Below, piece by piece: positions 1-7,589 of a stretch of 53,056 nt of DNA (positions are counted from its first letter, which is position 1; each line of letters opens with the position of its first letter). Origin of the DNA: Rubrivivax sp. (GTDB taxonomy: Bacteria; Pseudomonadota; Gammaproteobacteria; Burkholderiales; Burkholderiaceae_C); NCBI GenBank assembly GCA_030681795.1, contig JAUXRG010000092.1:1-53056 (forward strand), given 5' to 3'. A program made the position numbers and the translations under genes. Below the pieces are notes generated by a model that was not told the origin of the DNA, ran no database searches, and saw only the letters and a list, made by a program, of their open reading frames with translations.

Positions 1-220
1 GCGGCGAGCATGCCTCCGACGCTCAGGCAATGCGCGACAACCGCCATCACCGCTGTGCACGCCACGTCCATCATGTTCGACATGGGCGCGATGCTCGGCC
101 GGCTTGTGGCTCAACTCAAGATGCCACGGCTAGACGCTTACGATGTTCAGGCTACCAACCACTATTCTCGTGCAGCGCTTCAAGCCGCCCCACCGACGCA
201 GCGCAAACGCGCACATGACG

Positions 221-245
221 AAAAAGGGGCGCCCGAAGGCGCCCC
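221..245 (-). terminator. Rho-independent terminator of the exported-protein gene
   Basis: On the minus strand an 8-bp perfect GC stem (GGGGCGCC / GGCGCCCC) with a TTCG tetraloop is followed by five T residues. It lies 25 bases beyond the stop codon of the leftward gene that ends at 270. Stem, stable loop and T tract are the classic intrinsic terminator. The remaining bases 1-220 hold no gene I can support. Confidence 0.9.
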
Positions 246-269
246 TGGCAGAACAACAGCCTGGGCCGA

Positions 270-1718
270 TTACTCGGTCGTGGCAGTGCCGTACGGACGG
301 ACCAGCGGCAGGAAGCCGTTGGCGCCGGTGACCGCGTCGACGATGTTGTAAGAGCCCTTGACGGTACCGATCGGGGCATTGATCGTGAAGATCACTGCAC
401 CGCGCGGGACGGTCGCGTCGGAGAAGCTGCACACCGAGCCGGCATCCAGCACCGTGGTGCCAGCAGCCTTCAGCGTGCCATTGGCGCCGTTGGTGGCGAC
501 GTTGGCGCCTTCAGCGTAGCACTGCACCGAGTAGCCGACCGCGGCCGCACCGGTGTTCAGCATCGAGAAGCGCGTGACGAACCTGCCGTTGGTCGACATG
601 TACGACGTCATCAGCTGCGACGCATTGGCGCCCCAGACCCAGGCCGTGGCGTTCTTGCTCGCCGTGTCGGCCAGCGCCTCGACAGCGCCCACTGCCGGCG
701 TGACCGTGCCGGTCAGCGCGAAGTTGCGCGAAGTGCCCAGCGGCGTCGTGCCAGTGACCTCGAAGGTCACGGTACGCGTCGCAGTGGTGCCCTGGACCGG
801 GAACGCGGCCACCGTGATGCCAGACAGCGTGCCGCCCGTGGCGTTCGCGGTCAGAACCTCACCGGCCTCGCACAGCGTGGTGTCGTTGTCCAGGTCAATA
901 CAGAACTTGCTCGCCTTCAGACCGATGGTCGAGCCGGTCAGGGCGATCGCAGCGGTACCAGTGCCGGTACCGGCAGGGCCGACGCCGGTGACGATGGCGT
1001 TGGTGAAGTCGAAATTGGCGGCGCCTGTAGCGTCCTTGGCGTTTGCCGAATTGTTATCAAACGTCAACCACGCCGCAGCCACCGTGGTGGTGTCAACCGG
1101 TGCCGCACCGCCGGCCACGAAGCCGGTCAAGGGACCGCCGACGGCGTTGACGTCAGCAACCGTCGCCGTGTCCGAAGTCGCCGCATAGATATTGATCGCC
1201 TGCACGCTGTTGGCGACCGTCACGGCCAGCGTGTTGGTGTTGTCGATCTGAGCGGTTTCGCCCGGATCCTTCAGGTTGACATTGACGTTGACGGAGCCGC
1301 CGGCGGTCGCCAGCGGATGCGTGGCCAGCGCGAGGCCGTTCACGGTGAATGTGTCGCCGACGGTGATAGCTAGAGTAGCCACTTGAACGTCATAGGCGCA
1401 CTCGATCGTGCTCTGGCGCTTCACGGTGATGCTGACGGTCGAAGGCCCAACGTAGACAGGGATCGGGCACTGAACACCGAGGACCGTCGCGAAGGTCGCG
1501 CCGACGGACGGCGTGACGATAAACGTGAAACCGTTGCCGATCGGACGGCCGACACCCATCTGGTAGGTGATGGCGGGTAGCGTAACGGGCGTAGCGGCCG
1601 TCATGGCTTCGACTGCGTACTTGGTCGGGGTGGCCGGCGCGGTGATCGTGCCTGCATAGACCGAACCACAAACCCCGGCGATCGCCAGAGCGGCGGCCTT
1701 CAAAGCAAATTTCTTCAT
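270..1718 (-). CDS. Exported protein of unknown function, 482 aa
   Basis: I do not recognise a named family. The start ATG at 1718 is chosen because it has a GGAGAG ribosome site and opens a clear Sec signal peptide (MKKFALKAAALAIAGVCG, then SVYA), with cleavage likely after A22. An upstream in-frame start would place the signal peptide internally. The mature part is rich in Thr, Ala, Val and Gly and reads as beta-rich, like a surface or periplasmic protein. Cysteines near the middle and in the C-terminal region (QCYAEG, VCSF) could form disulfides. A segment with CIDLDNDTTLCEAGE resembles an acidic, calcium-type loop, which is inference. The gene stands alone, with its own promoter at 1793-1823 and a terminator at 221-245. 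It could be a pilus-like, S-layer-like or secreted structural protein. Confidence 0.75.
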   Translation of the reverse strand: MKKFALKAAALAIAGVCGSVYAGTITAPATPTKYAVEAMTAATPVTLPAITYQMGVGRPIGNGFTFIVTPSVGATFATVLGVQCPIPVYVGPSTVSITVKRQSTIECAYDVQVATLAITVGDTFTVNGLALATHPLATAGGSVNVNVNLKDPGETAQIDNTNTLAVTVANSVQAINIYAATSDTATVADVNAVGGPLTGFVAGGAAPVDTTTVAAAWLTFDNNSANAKDATGAANFDFTNAIVTGVGPAGTGTGTAAIALTGSTIGLKASKFCIDLDNDTTLCEAGEVLTANATGGTLSGITVAAFPVQGTTATRTVTFEVTGTTPLGTSRNFALTGTVTPAVGAVEALADTASKNATAWVWGANASQLMTSYMSTNGRFVTRFSMLNTGAAAVGYSVQCYAEGANVATNGANGTLKAAGTTVLDAGSVCSFSDATVPRGAVIFTINAPIGTVKGSYNIVDAVTGANGFLPLVRPYGTATTE

Positions 1719-1792
1719 ACCGTAACTCTCCAGAATTGTTGGACCATGAACGCACTGATTCGCGAATCGAGCGCACAAGCCGCTCGCCGTTG

Positions 1793-1823
1793 ATTCTATG
1801 GTACTCGACCGAGAACCTGTCAA
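1793..1823 (-). promoter_or_regulatory. Sigma-70 type promoter of the exported-protein gene
   Basis: On the minus strand a perfect -35 TTGACA lies at 1818-1823 and a -10 TAGAAT at 1793-1798, with a 19-bp spacer that is slightly long. This predicts a transcript start near 1786 and a leader of about 70 bases before the start codon at 1718. From 1824 to 2120 I see no gene. Confidence 0.55.
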
Positions 1824-2120
1824 CAAAGCCCGCCCCTGAAATCCAGTTGCCAAACCTCGAAGGCAACCCTGCCGACCGGCGAACCACTCGTCTCCCTTCC
1901 ACGCCTCCAACCCTTTTATTGCAAAGCGCCGTGCGGTTCCAGTGAGACTGAAAAAAATCTTAGCAGAGCCTTGCGGACATTCCTGCAAAACAGACAGCTT
2001 CTCTTGCCTGACTGTCTTGAGTGTTGCGCGAAACGCACGCCGCTGCGCCCTATGTCACGCTCCGGGTGGCTTCGCCTGTGGGTGCAATGCTGCAACTTGC
2101 CCTTCGTGGCATCAGGCAGC

Positions 2121-2382
2121 GTGACAGAGCCCCCACCCCCTCACCCACCTGCAACGACTGGGGGCCGAGAGCATCCACATCCTTCGCGATAGGGTGGCCG
2201 AGGCCGAGCGGCACGCAATGCTGTACTCCTGCGCAATGACAGCGCGACGCTGCTGCACCTGGCGCGCCAAGCCTTCTGCCCGGCGCCGCCGCCGCTTCCG
2301 CTGTTGCACGTGGACACCATGTGGAAATTTCGCGACATGCACGCGCTGCTCGAACGCATGACGCTTGAGAGCGGCATGGAAT
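2121..2382 (+). pseudogene. Degenerate 5' copy of cysD (copy A)
   Basis: About 260 bases align by eye with the first 260 bases of the intact cysD at 4698, with nearly nine of ten positions identical over the best part, including the stretch encoding [13 protein letters not shown]. The copy cannot work. The GTG start is shifted by a 2-base length difference, and one base is lost where the PP-loop SVGKDS should be, giving a frameshift. Similarity stops abruptly near 2382, and the remnant of a helix-turn-helix gene on the other strand begins just after. It is best read as a displaced 5' end left after insertion or duplication in front of cysD. Confidence 0.8.
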
Positions 2383-2404
2383 TTTTGCAGATGCTCGGGG
2401 GCAC

Positions 2405-2590
2405 AGGCCTGGGCCGCTTCGGGGCGCGTTGGCGCCTGGCTAGCTCGGCACGCTCCATCTGGGTGATGGACCGCACCTGAGGTTCGAACAAGGTTTGCAG
2501 TTCATCCGCCAGACCCAGCGCCATCGCGATGCGCACGGCCGATTCCGTCGACGACAGGCCGGAGCTGGTGATTGTTCGTGATTGTTGCGA
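2405..2590 (-). pseudogene. C-terminal remnant of an Xre/HipB-like regulator
   Basis: The minus strand reads a stretch containing [19 protein letters not shown] and then RRQRAPKR. This resembles the C-terminal end of Xre-family antitoxin-like regulators of the HipB or HigA kind. A stop codon at 2591-2593 cuts the frame upstream, so the helix-turn-helix itself is missing. Downstream the frame runs into the antisense of cysD copy A with no natural stop. Family membership is from memory of the motif, not a search. It suggests that a toxin-antitoxin-like module once stood here, upstream of the ATPase gene, and was lost. Confidence 0.5.
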
Positions 2591-2632
2591 TCAACCATCA
2601 GTATTGAGATGCCTGAGAACGCGTGCGCGACC

Positions 2633-3766
2633 TCACGCCGCCAAAGTCACGAGCCAGTCAGCCGCCGCTTCGATGCGCACGCCGCTGCGGACCTCCGGCT
2701 GCCGCAGCTCACGCACCAGTTGCACCGCCTGCGCCTGGGGAAACTGGCCTGCGAAGCGCACCAATGCGCGGTGCGGCGAGGCGTCGGCAAATTTGCACTC
2801 GATCAGGTGGCTCAGCGTTCCGGCCTCGCTGAGGCAGAAGTCCACCTCCGCTCCGTCCTTGGTGCGCACGTAGTGCAGTCCGACATCGGCACCTTGCAGG
2901 TCCTGGCGCGCGTGGACGTGCTTGAGCAGCAGGGTCGCCACGGCGTTCTCGAAGCGCACGCCGTCGTCTCCGCGGACCAGGCCGGTGTCGAAGAAGTAGA
3001 CCTTGGGCGATTGCAGCAGCGCACGGGCAATGTTGCGATGCCAGGGCTGGACCACGAATACGATGTACAGCGCCTGCAAAACCTCCAGGTAGCGGCGCAG
3101 CGTGCCGGGTGCGACAGCGAGGTCGCGCGCCATCGACGCCAGCGACAAGGGCGACCCGACGCGTTCGCGCAGCAGCTCGAAGAAGGCGCGCATGGCATTG
3201 AGTTCATGCAGGCGCGAGAACTCGACCACGTCCTCGCGAATCAGGTCGGTGGCGTACTGGCGACGCCAGCGCTGCGCCTCGTCGTCGGTCTCTGCCAGGC
3301 AGGGCTCCGGGAAGCCGCCACGCTGAATCAGGCGCTCCAGAGCTTGGGCCGGCGCGGCGCCGGTCTGCTCGCACCACTCGCGCACCGAGAACGGGTGCAG
3401 GCGCAGGCCACGGTAACGGCCAGCCAGAGATTCACCCGCCTGGCGAAAAGTGTCCATGCGGGCGCTGCCCGTGACCAGCAGCGCCTGGCCCGCTGCGCGC
3501 CCATCGACCACCCCCTTCAGCCAGGCCTTCCAGCCAGGCATCTTGTGGATTTCGTCCAGCACCAGCAGCCTGGCGCGCGGGCTCCACGACTGGCGCAGCA
3601 GCACGGCGCGATCGGAAGGCACATCCCAATTGAGGTACTGCGCACCGTCGAACTGCGGCATCAAGGAGCGCGCCAGCGTGGTCTTGCCGACTTGGCGGGC
3701 GCCAGTCAGCAGCACCATCTTGTGCGCGAGGTCCGCCAGTACCTGAGCTTCCAACGATCTCTTCAT
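2633..3766 (-). CDS. DUF4143-type AAA ATPase, 377 aa
   Basis: The N-terminal P-loop ATPase domain has Walker A GARQVGKTT at residues 22-30 and Walker B LLVLDEIH near 67-74, followed by a sensor-like GSARMD. The C-terminal half is the DUF4143 region, with a winged-helix-like stretch and an end resembling a PD-(D/E)xK nuclease fold (EVDFCLSE, then IECKFAD). Members of this family are common, patchily distributed ATPases of uncertain role, often near toxin-antitoxin or defence genes. The ATG at 3766 begins MKRSLEAQVL and has no strong ribosome site. A perfect palindrome ends six bases upstream of the start. The gene lies between a degenerate and a short copy of the 5' end of cysD and is probably acquired. 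A second family member is at 7590-8756. Confidence 0.88.
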   Translation of the reverse strand: MKRSLEAQVLADLAHKMVLLTGARQVGKTTLARSLMPQFDGAQYLNWDVPSDRAVLLRQSWSPRARLLVLDEIHKMPGWKAWLKGVVDGRAAGQALLVTGSARMDTFRQAGESLAGRYRGLRLHPFSVREWCEQTGAAPAQALERLIQRGGFPEPCLAETDDEAQRWRRQYATDLIREDVVEFSRLHELNAMRAFFELLRERVGSPLSLASMARDLAVAPGTLRRYLEVLQALYIVFVVQPWHRNIARALLQSPKVYFFDTGLVRGDDGVRFENAVATLLLKHVHARQDLQGADVGLHYVRTKDGAEVDFCLSEAGTLSHLIECKFADASPHRALVRFAGQFPQAQAVQLVRELRQPEVRSGVRIEAAADWLVTLAA

Positions 3767-3772
3767 GCGACC

Positions 3773-3787
3773 ATTATTCAGAATAAT
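3773..3787. promoter_or_regulatory. Perfect palindrome at the DUF4143 ATPase start
   Basis: ATTATTC-A-GAATAAT is a perfect 7-bp inverted repeat with a one-base centre. It is AT-rich in a GC-rich region and ends six bases before the start codon of the ATPase at 3766. It occupies the translation-initiation and leader region, so it could be an operator for autoregulation or an mRNA hairpin hiding the ribosome site. This is inference from position and symmetry. Confidence 0.5.
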
Positions 3788-3876
3788 GACAAATAGTCGC
3801 GACTTTTATTCAATATGCGTTCTTTTGGCTGCCAGCATCCGTGGCTGCCGTCATGTGCCTTGCTCGCAATTGCCCA

Positions 3877-3910
3877 GCCCCTCACCCACCTGCAGCGGCT
3901 GGAGACCGCA
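3877..3910 (+). repeat. Short third copy of the cysD 5' end (copy B)
   Basis: The stretch CCCCTCACCCACCTGCA and the bases after it match the codons for LTHLQRLE at the start of cysD with only a few substitutions over about 34 bases. Beyond about 3910 the similarity stops. The rest of the 3788-4000 interval holds nothing I can name. Together with copy A (2121-2382) and the intact gene (4698) this gives three 5' ends in the same orientation. Confidence 0.65.
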
Positions 3911-4000
3911 GTTGCAGGAGCTGAAACAGACGCTACGTGCGGACCCGTCGGGCTCGATTGGCTTTGGCGGCGGTCGAGGCGGCAGACCGCGCCGCGGCGC

Positions 4001-4255
4001 TCACGCCGGCGCTGTCTGCACCACCGGCACGCTTTCCAGGTACAGGGAATCCGGATCGAGGTCGATCCCGCCCGGCCAGTTCACCGTTCCATGATCGGCT
4101 TGCACCAGCGCAAAGAAGGCGGGTTCGCGCAGCCGTTCGAATACGGGGTAGGCCAGGTACGGGCGCACATCCATGCGGCGCCGATCGCCGTTGTTGAACT
4201 GCAGCAGCAGCGCGCAGCCTTCGAGCGGTGTGACGGCGGTGACACGTGGGTTCAT
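4001..4255 (-). CDS. DUF2442 protein, 84 aa
   Basis: A small protein reading MNPRVTAVTPLEGCALLLQF, with the typical DUF2442 features: an FNNGDRRRMDVRPYL strand turn and a WPGGIDLDPDSLY end. The start at 4255 is preferred over an upstream TTG at 4264, because AGGGG lies nine bases before it. The gene follows the DUF4160 gene by 13 bases and is surely cotranscribed. DUF2442 and DUF4160 genes are often paired, and the pair has been suggested to be toxin-antitoxin-like. No catalytic residue can be assigned. The pair lies between copy B and the intact cysD. Confidence 0.8.
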   Translation of the reverse strand: MNPRVTAVTPLEGCALLLQFNNGDRRRMDVRPYLAYPVFERLREPAFFALVQADHGTVNWPGGIDLDPDSLYLESVPVVQTAPA

Positions 4256-4268
4256 GTGGACCAACCCC

Positions 4269-4538
4269 TCACTTCAATGGATCGATGGGAAACAGCGGCT
4301 CGCCCTTGACCGCCAGCGACCAGTCGGCCATCAGTTCGTCACGGCGGAGCTCGATCCAGGCCTGCACCAGCCGGGTTTGCCGTCGCGGCAGGTTGCCGTC
4401 GATGACTTCGCCGCTCTCGATGCCGAACACAGCTTCGTCGCCCGCATACATCGCGTGGATATGAGGCAGGTGATGCTGGCGGGTGTCGAGCCAGTACAGG
4501 TAGACGAGGACACCGTAGAAGCTGCTGATGAGAGGCAT
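4269..4538 (-). CDS. DUF4160 protein, 89 aa
   Basis: The product starts MPLISSFYGVLVYLYWLD and carries the family signature HHLPHIHAMYAGDEAVFGI followed by a basic C-terminal helix (RRQTRLVQAWIELRRDELM). The ATG at 4538 begins the conserved core; an upstream extension is unlike the family. It is the first gene of a two-gene unit with DUF2442. It faces away from cysD, leaving about 160 bases between the two starts (4539-4697), where I see no clear operator. DUF4160 is often described as a partner of DUF2442 in putative toxin-antitoxin pairs; the activity is unknown. Confidence 0.8.
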   Translation of the reverse strand: MPLISSFYGVLVYLYWLDTRQHHLPHIHAMYAGDEAVFGIESGEVIDGNLPRRQTRLVQAWIELRRDELMADWSLAVKGEPLFPIDPLK

Positions 4539-4697
4539 GGGCGGCTCGGACGAGTGCACCGCGCCATTGTCGCGCCTGCGCCTCGAAGACGTCTGGTCGG
4601 CCCTGCAAGATCCCACCCGCCCGCAAAGGCGCTCGCTTTGTGCCCGCTGGGTCGCTGATGCGCAATCGCATCATGCCCTGGGTACCATCCGGGCACC

Positions 4698-5612
4698 GTG
4701 ACCCCGCCGCCTGCCCCCCTCACCCACCTGCAACGCCTGGAAGCCGAGAGCATCCACATCCTGCGCGAGGTGGTGGCCGAGGCCGAGCGGCCGGTGATGC
4801 TGTACTCGGTGGGCAAGGACAGCGCGACGATGCTGCATCTGGCGCGCAAAGCCTTCTTCCCGGCGCCGCCGCCGTTTCCGCTGTTGCACGTGGACACCAT
4901 GTGGAAATTTCGCGACATGTACGCGCTGCGCGAACGCATGACGCGTGAGAGCGGGATGGAGCTGATCGTCTACCGCAACCCCGAAGCCGTGGCGCGCGGC
5001 ATCAACCCCTTCGACCATGGCTCGGCGCTGCACACCGAGCTGTGGAAGACGCAGGGGCTGAAGCAGGCGCTGGACGAGCACGGGTTCGACGCGGCCTTCG
5101 GCGGTGGCCGGCGCGACGAGGAAAAGTCGCGCGCCAAGGAGCGGATCTTTTCCTTCCGCAATGCGCGCCATGTATGGGACCCGAAGAACCAGCGGCCCGA
5201 GCTCTGGCACCTCTACAACGGGCTGAAGCGGCCGGGCGAATCGCTGCGCGTATTTCCGCTGTCCAACTGGACCGAGCTCGACGTCTGGCAGTACATCCAC
5301 CTCGAGCACATCCCGGTGGTGCCGCTGTATTTCGCCGCCGAGCGGCCGGTGGTGGAGCGCGAGGGCACCTTGATCATGGTCGACGACGAGCGCATGCGGC
5401 TGCGCCCGGGCGAGGTGCCGGTGCGGCGCCGGGTGCGCTTCCGCACGCTGGGCTGCTGGCCGCTTTCGGGCGCCATCGAGTCGGACGCGACCACCCTGCC
5501 GGAGATCATCCGCGAGATGCTGCTGACGCGCAGCTCCGAGCGCCAGGGCCGCCTGATCGACCACGACGGCGAAGCCTCGATGGAGCGCAAGAAGCAGGAA
5601 GGCTATTTCTAG
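4698..5612 (+). CDS. cysD: Sulfate adenylyltransferase subunit 2, CysD
   Basis: CysD is the PP-loop subunit that, with the GTPase CysN, converts ATP and sulfate to adenosine phosphosulfate in the cytoplasm. The PP motif SVGKDS is at residues 37-42. Other hallmarks are WKFRDM, the [15 protein letters not shown] loop, [10 protein letters not shown] and the C-terminal [10 protein letters not shown]. The 304-aa length is normal. The start is GTG with no strong ribosome site; [15 protein letters not shown] is taken because the alignment with other CysD proteins begins there. The stop is directly followed by the ATG of cysNC. No cysH or cysI gene stands upstream. Instead there is accessory DNA and two damaged copies of the cysD 5' end. 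Confidence 0.96.
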   Translation: MTPPPAPLTHLQRLEAESIHILREVVAEAERPVMLYSVGKDSATMLHLARKAFFPAPPPFPLLHVDTMWKFRDMYALRERMTRESGMELIVYRNPEAVARGINPFDHGSALHTELWKTQGLKQALDEHGFDAAFGGGRRDEEKSRAKERIFSFRNARHVWDPKNQRPELWHLYNGLKRPGESLRVFPLSNWTELDVWQYIHLEHIPVVPLYFAAERPVVEREGTLIMVDDERMRLRPGEVPVRRRVRFRTLGCWPLSGAIESDATTLPEIIREMLLTRSSERQGRLIDHDGEASMERKKQEGYF

Positions 5613-7499
5613 ATGTCTCATCGCTCCGAGCTGATCGCCAGCGACATCGACGCCTTCCTGGCGCAGCACCAGCACAAGAGCCTGCTGCGCTTCATCACCT
5701 GCGGCTCGGTGGACGACGGCAAGAGCACGCTGATCGGGCGGCTGCTGTACGACAGCCAGCTGCTCTTCGACGACCAGCTCGCCGCCGTGCAGAAGGACTC
5801 GCAACGCTGGGGCACGCAGGGTGCGGCGCCCGACCTGGCGTTGCTCGTCGACGGCCTGGCCGCCGAGCGCGAGCAGGGCATCACCATCGACGTGGCCTAC
5901 CGCTACTTCAGCACCGAGCGGCGCAAGTTCATCGTCGCCGATACGCCGGGCCACGAGCAGTACACGCGCAATATGGTCACCGGCGCTTCCACGGCCGACC
6001 TGGCGGTGATCCTGATCGACGCGCGCAAGGGCGTGCTGACGCAGACGCGGCGGCACAGCTTCCTGGTGCACCTGCTGGGCGTGACGCAGGTGGTGCTGGC
6101 GGTGAACAAGATGGACCTGGTGGGCTGGGACGATGCCGTCTTCCACCGCATCGATGCCGACTTCCGCGCCTACGCGGCGCAGCTGGGGCTGGCCGATATC
6201 GTTTCGATTCCGCTCTCGGCGCTGGACGGCGACAACGTCATCAGCCGCAGCCCGCGCATGCCCTGGTACAGCGGCCCGACGCTGCTGGAGCAGCTCGAGA
6301 CCTGCCCGCTCGACGAGACCCGGCTGCAGGCCGGCCCCTTGCGCCTGCCGGTGCAGTGGGTGAACCGGCCGGGCCCCGACTTCCGCGCCTACTGCGGCCT
6401 GATCGCCAGCGGCAGCGTGCGCCCGGGCGAGCTGCTGCGGGCGCAGCCCTCGGGGCGGCAGGCGCGGGTGGCGCGCATCGTCACCACCGACGGCGACCTG
6501 CCGCTGGCGGTGGCCGGGCAGTCGGTGGCGCTGACGCTGGATGCCGAAATCGACATCTCGCGTGGCGACATGCTCTCGGCCGCCACCGCACCGGCCGAGG
6601 TCGCCGACCAGTTCGAATGCACGCTGGTGTGGATGGGCGACGACCCCATGCTGCCCGGCCGCCCCTACCGGCTGAAGATCGGCGCCCGCACGGTGGGCGC
6701 GTCGTTCACAGCGATCAAGCACGAGATCAACGTCAATACGCTGGAGCACCTGGCCGCACCCAAGCTGGCGCTCAACGGCATCGCGGTGTGCAATCTGGCG
6801 CTGGACGCGGCGGTGCCCTTCGATGCTTATCGCGAGCTGCGCGAGACCGGCGGCTTCATCGTCATCGACCGCATCACGCTGAACACGGTCGGCGCGGGCA
6901 TGCTGCACTTCGCGCTGCGCCGCGCCCACAACATCGCGCTGCAGCCGCTGGACGTGGGCCGCGCCGACCGCGCCGCGCTGATGCGGCAGACGCCGCGCTG
7001 CGTCTGGCTCACCGGGCTGTCGGGCGCGGGCAAATCGACGCTGGCCAACCTGCTGCAGTCGACCCTGCACGCGCAGGGTCGGCACGTGTATGTGCTGGAC
7101 GGCGACAACCTGCGCCACGGCCTGAACCGCGACCTCGGCTTCACCGCCGCCGACCGCGTGGAGAACGTGCGCCGCACGGCCGAGGTGGCGCGGCTGATGG
7201 TGGACGCCGGGCTGATCGTCATCGTCAGCCTGATCTCGCCCTACCGCGCCGAGCGGCGGCTGGCTCGCGAGCTGTTCGCCCCCGGCGACTTCGTCGAGGT
7301 CTTCGTCGATGCGCCGCTGCAGGAGTGCGAGCGCCGCGACACCAAGGGCCTGTACGCCAAGGCGCGGCGCGGCGAGCTGAAGAACTTCACCGGCATCGAC
7401 AGCCCCTACGAGCCGCCCGAGGCGCCGGAGCTGCACCTGGACACCACGGCCTGGCCCCCCGCGGACGGCGTGGCCCGGATCGTCGAGCTGCTGGGATGA
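5613..7499 (+). CDS. cysNC: CysN-CysC fusion: sulfate adenylyltransferase subunit 1 / APS kinase
   Basis: A 628-aa bifunctional protein. The N-terminal EF-Tu-like GTPase has G1 GSVDDGKS at 31-38, G3 DTPGH and G4 NKMD, and drives APS formation by CysD. A beta-barrel region follows. From about residue 460 there is an APS kinase domain with P-loop [23 protein letters not shown] and the [21 protein letters not shown] motif, which phosphorylates APS to PAPS. The fusion lets one operon make PAPS from sulfate. It starts immediately after the cysD stop, so the two are translationally close. The stop is followed by a GC-rich dyad (7501-7570) and then a convergent DUF4143 ATPase gene. Confidence 0.95.
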   Translation: MSHRSELIASDIDAFLAQHQHKSLLRFITCGSVDDGKSTLIGRLLYDSQLLFDDQLAAVQKDSQRWGTQGAAPDLALLVDGLAAEREQGITIDVAYRYFSTERRKFIVADTPGHEQYTRNMVTGASTADLAVILIDARKGVLTQTRRHSFLVHLLGVTQVVLAVNKMDLVGWDDAVFHRIDADFRAYAAQLGLADIVSIPLSALDGDNVISRSPRMPWYSGPTLLEQLETCPLDETRLQAGPLRLPVQWVNRPGPDFRAYCGLIASGSVRPGELLRAQPSGRQARVARIVTTDGDLPLAVAGQSVALTLDAEIDISRGDMLSAATAPAEVADQFECTLVWMGDDPMLPGRPYRLKIGARTVGASFTAIKHEINVNTLEHLAAPKLALNGIAVCNLALDAAVPFDAYRELRETGGFIVIDRITLNTVGAGMLHFALRRAHNIALQPLDVGRADRAALMRQTPRCVWLTGLSGAGKSTLANLLQSTLHAQGRHVYVLDGDNLRHGLNRDLGFTAADRVENVRRTAEVARLMVDAGLIVIVSLISPYRAERRLARELFAPGDFVEVFVDAPLQECERRDTKGLYAKARRGELKNFTGIDSPYEPPEAPELHLDTTAWPPADGVARIVELLG

Positions 7500-7500
7500 G

Positions 7501-7570
7501 CCCCGCCCGGCCGCCCCGAAGGGGCTCATTCCCGCCTGGCGGGGCCGGCCGCAGGCCGTAGGGTGCCCCA
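7501..7570. repeat. GC-rich intergenic dyad after cysNC
   Basis: The interval holds GCCGCCCCGAAGGGGC and CCCGCCTGGCGGGG dyads and a GGCCGGCCGCAGGCC stretch. These resemble the GC-rich palindromic elements found between genes at 27116, 34497, 45626 and 47262. It lies between convergent genes and may act as a terminator without a T run. Confidence 0.5.
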
Positions 7571-7589
7571 GTGAACGCTGCCGCGGCTT

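Noticed and set aside
10..351. Small rightward frame at the left edge
   Set aside because: It runs through the terminator and the 3' end of the exported-protein gene, and shows no domain or ribosome site.
1957..1965. Extended -10 (TGCTAAGAT) on the minus strand as promoter of the exported-protein gene
   Set aside because: A box with a perfect TTGACA at 1793-1823 is closer and stronger; the upstream one has no -35.
2476..2492. GGTTCGAAC, resembling a tRNA T-loop
   Set aside because: No acceptor, D-arm or anticodon arm around it; it lies in the regulator remnant, coding LFEPQ on the other strand.
4671..7529. Very long open frame antisense to cysD and cysNC
   Set aside because: It mirrors the codon structure of the sense genes; its protein is rich in His, Arg, Gln, Val and Ala with no domain. 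Long antisense frames are normal at this GC content.
5042..7561. Long rightward frame overlapping cysD and cysNC in another phase
   Set aside because: The sense frame has all motifs of CysD and CysN-CysC. The alternate frame gives an Arg/Ala/Gly-rich protein without a fold.
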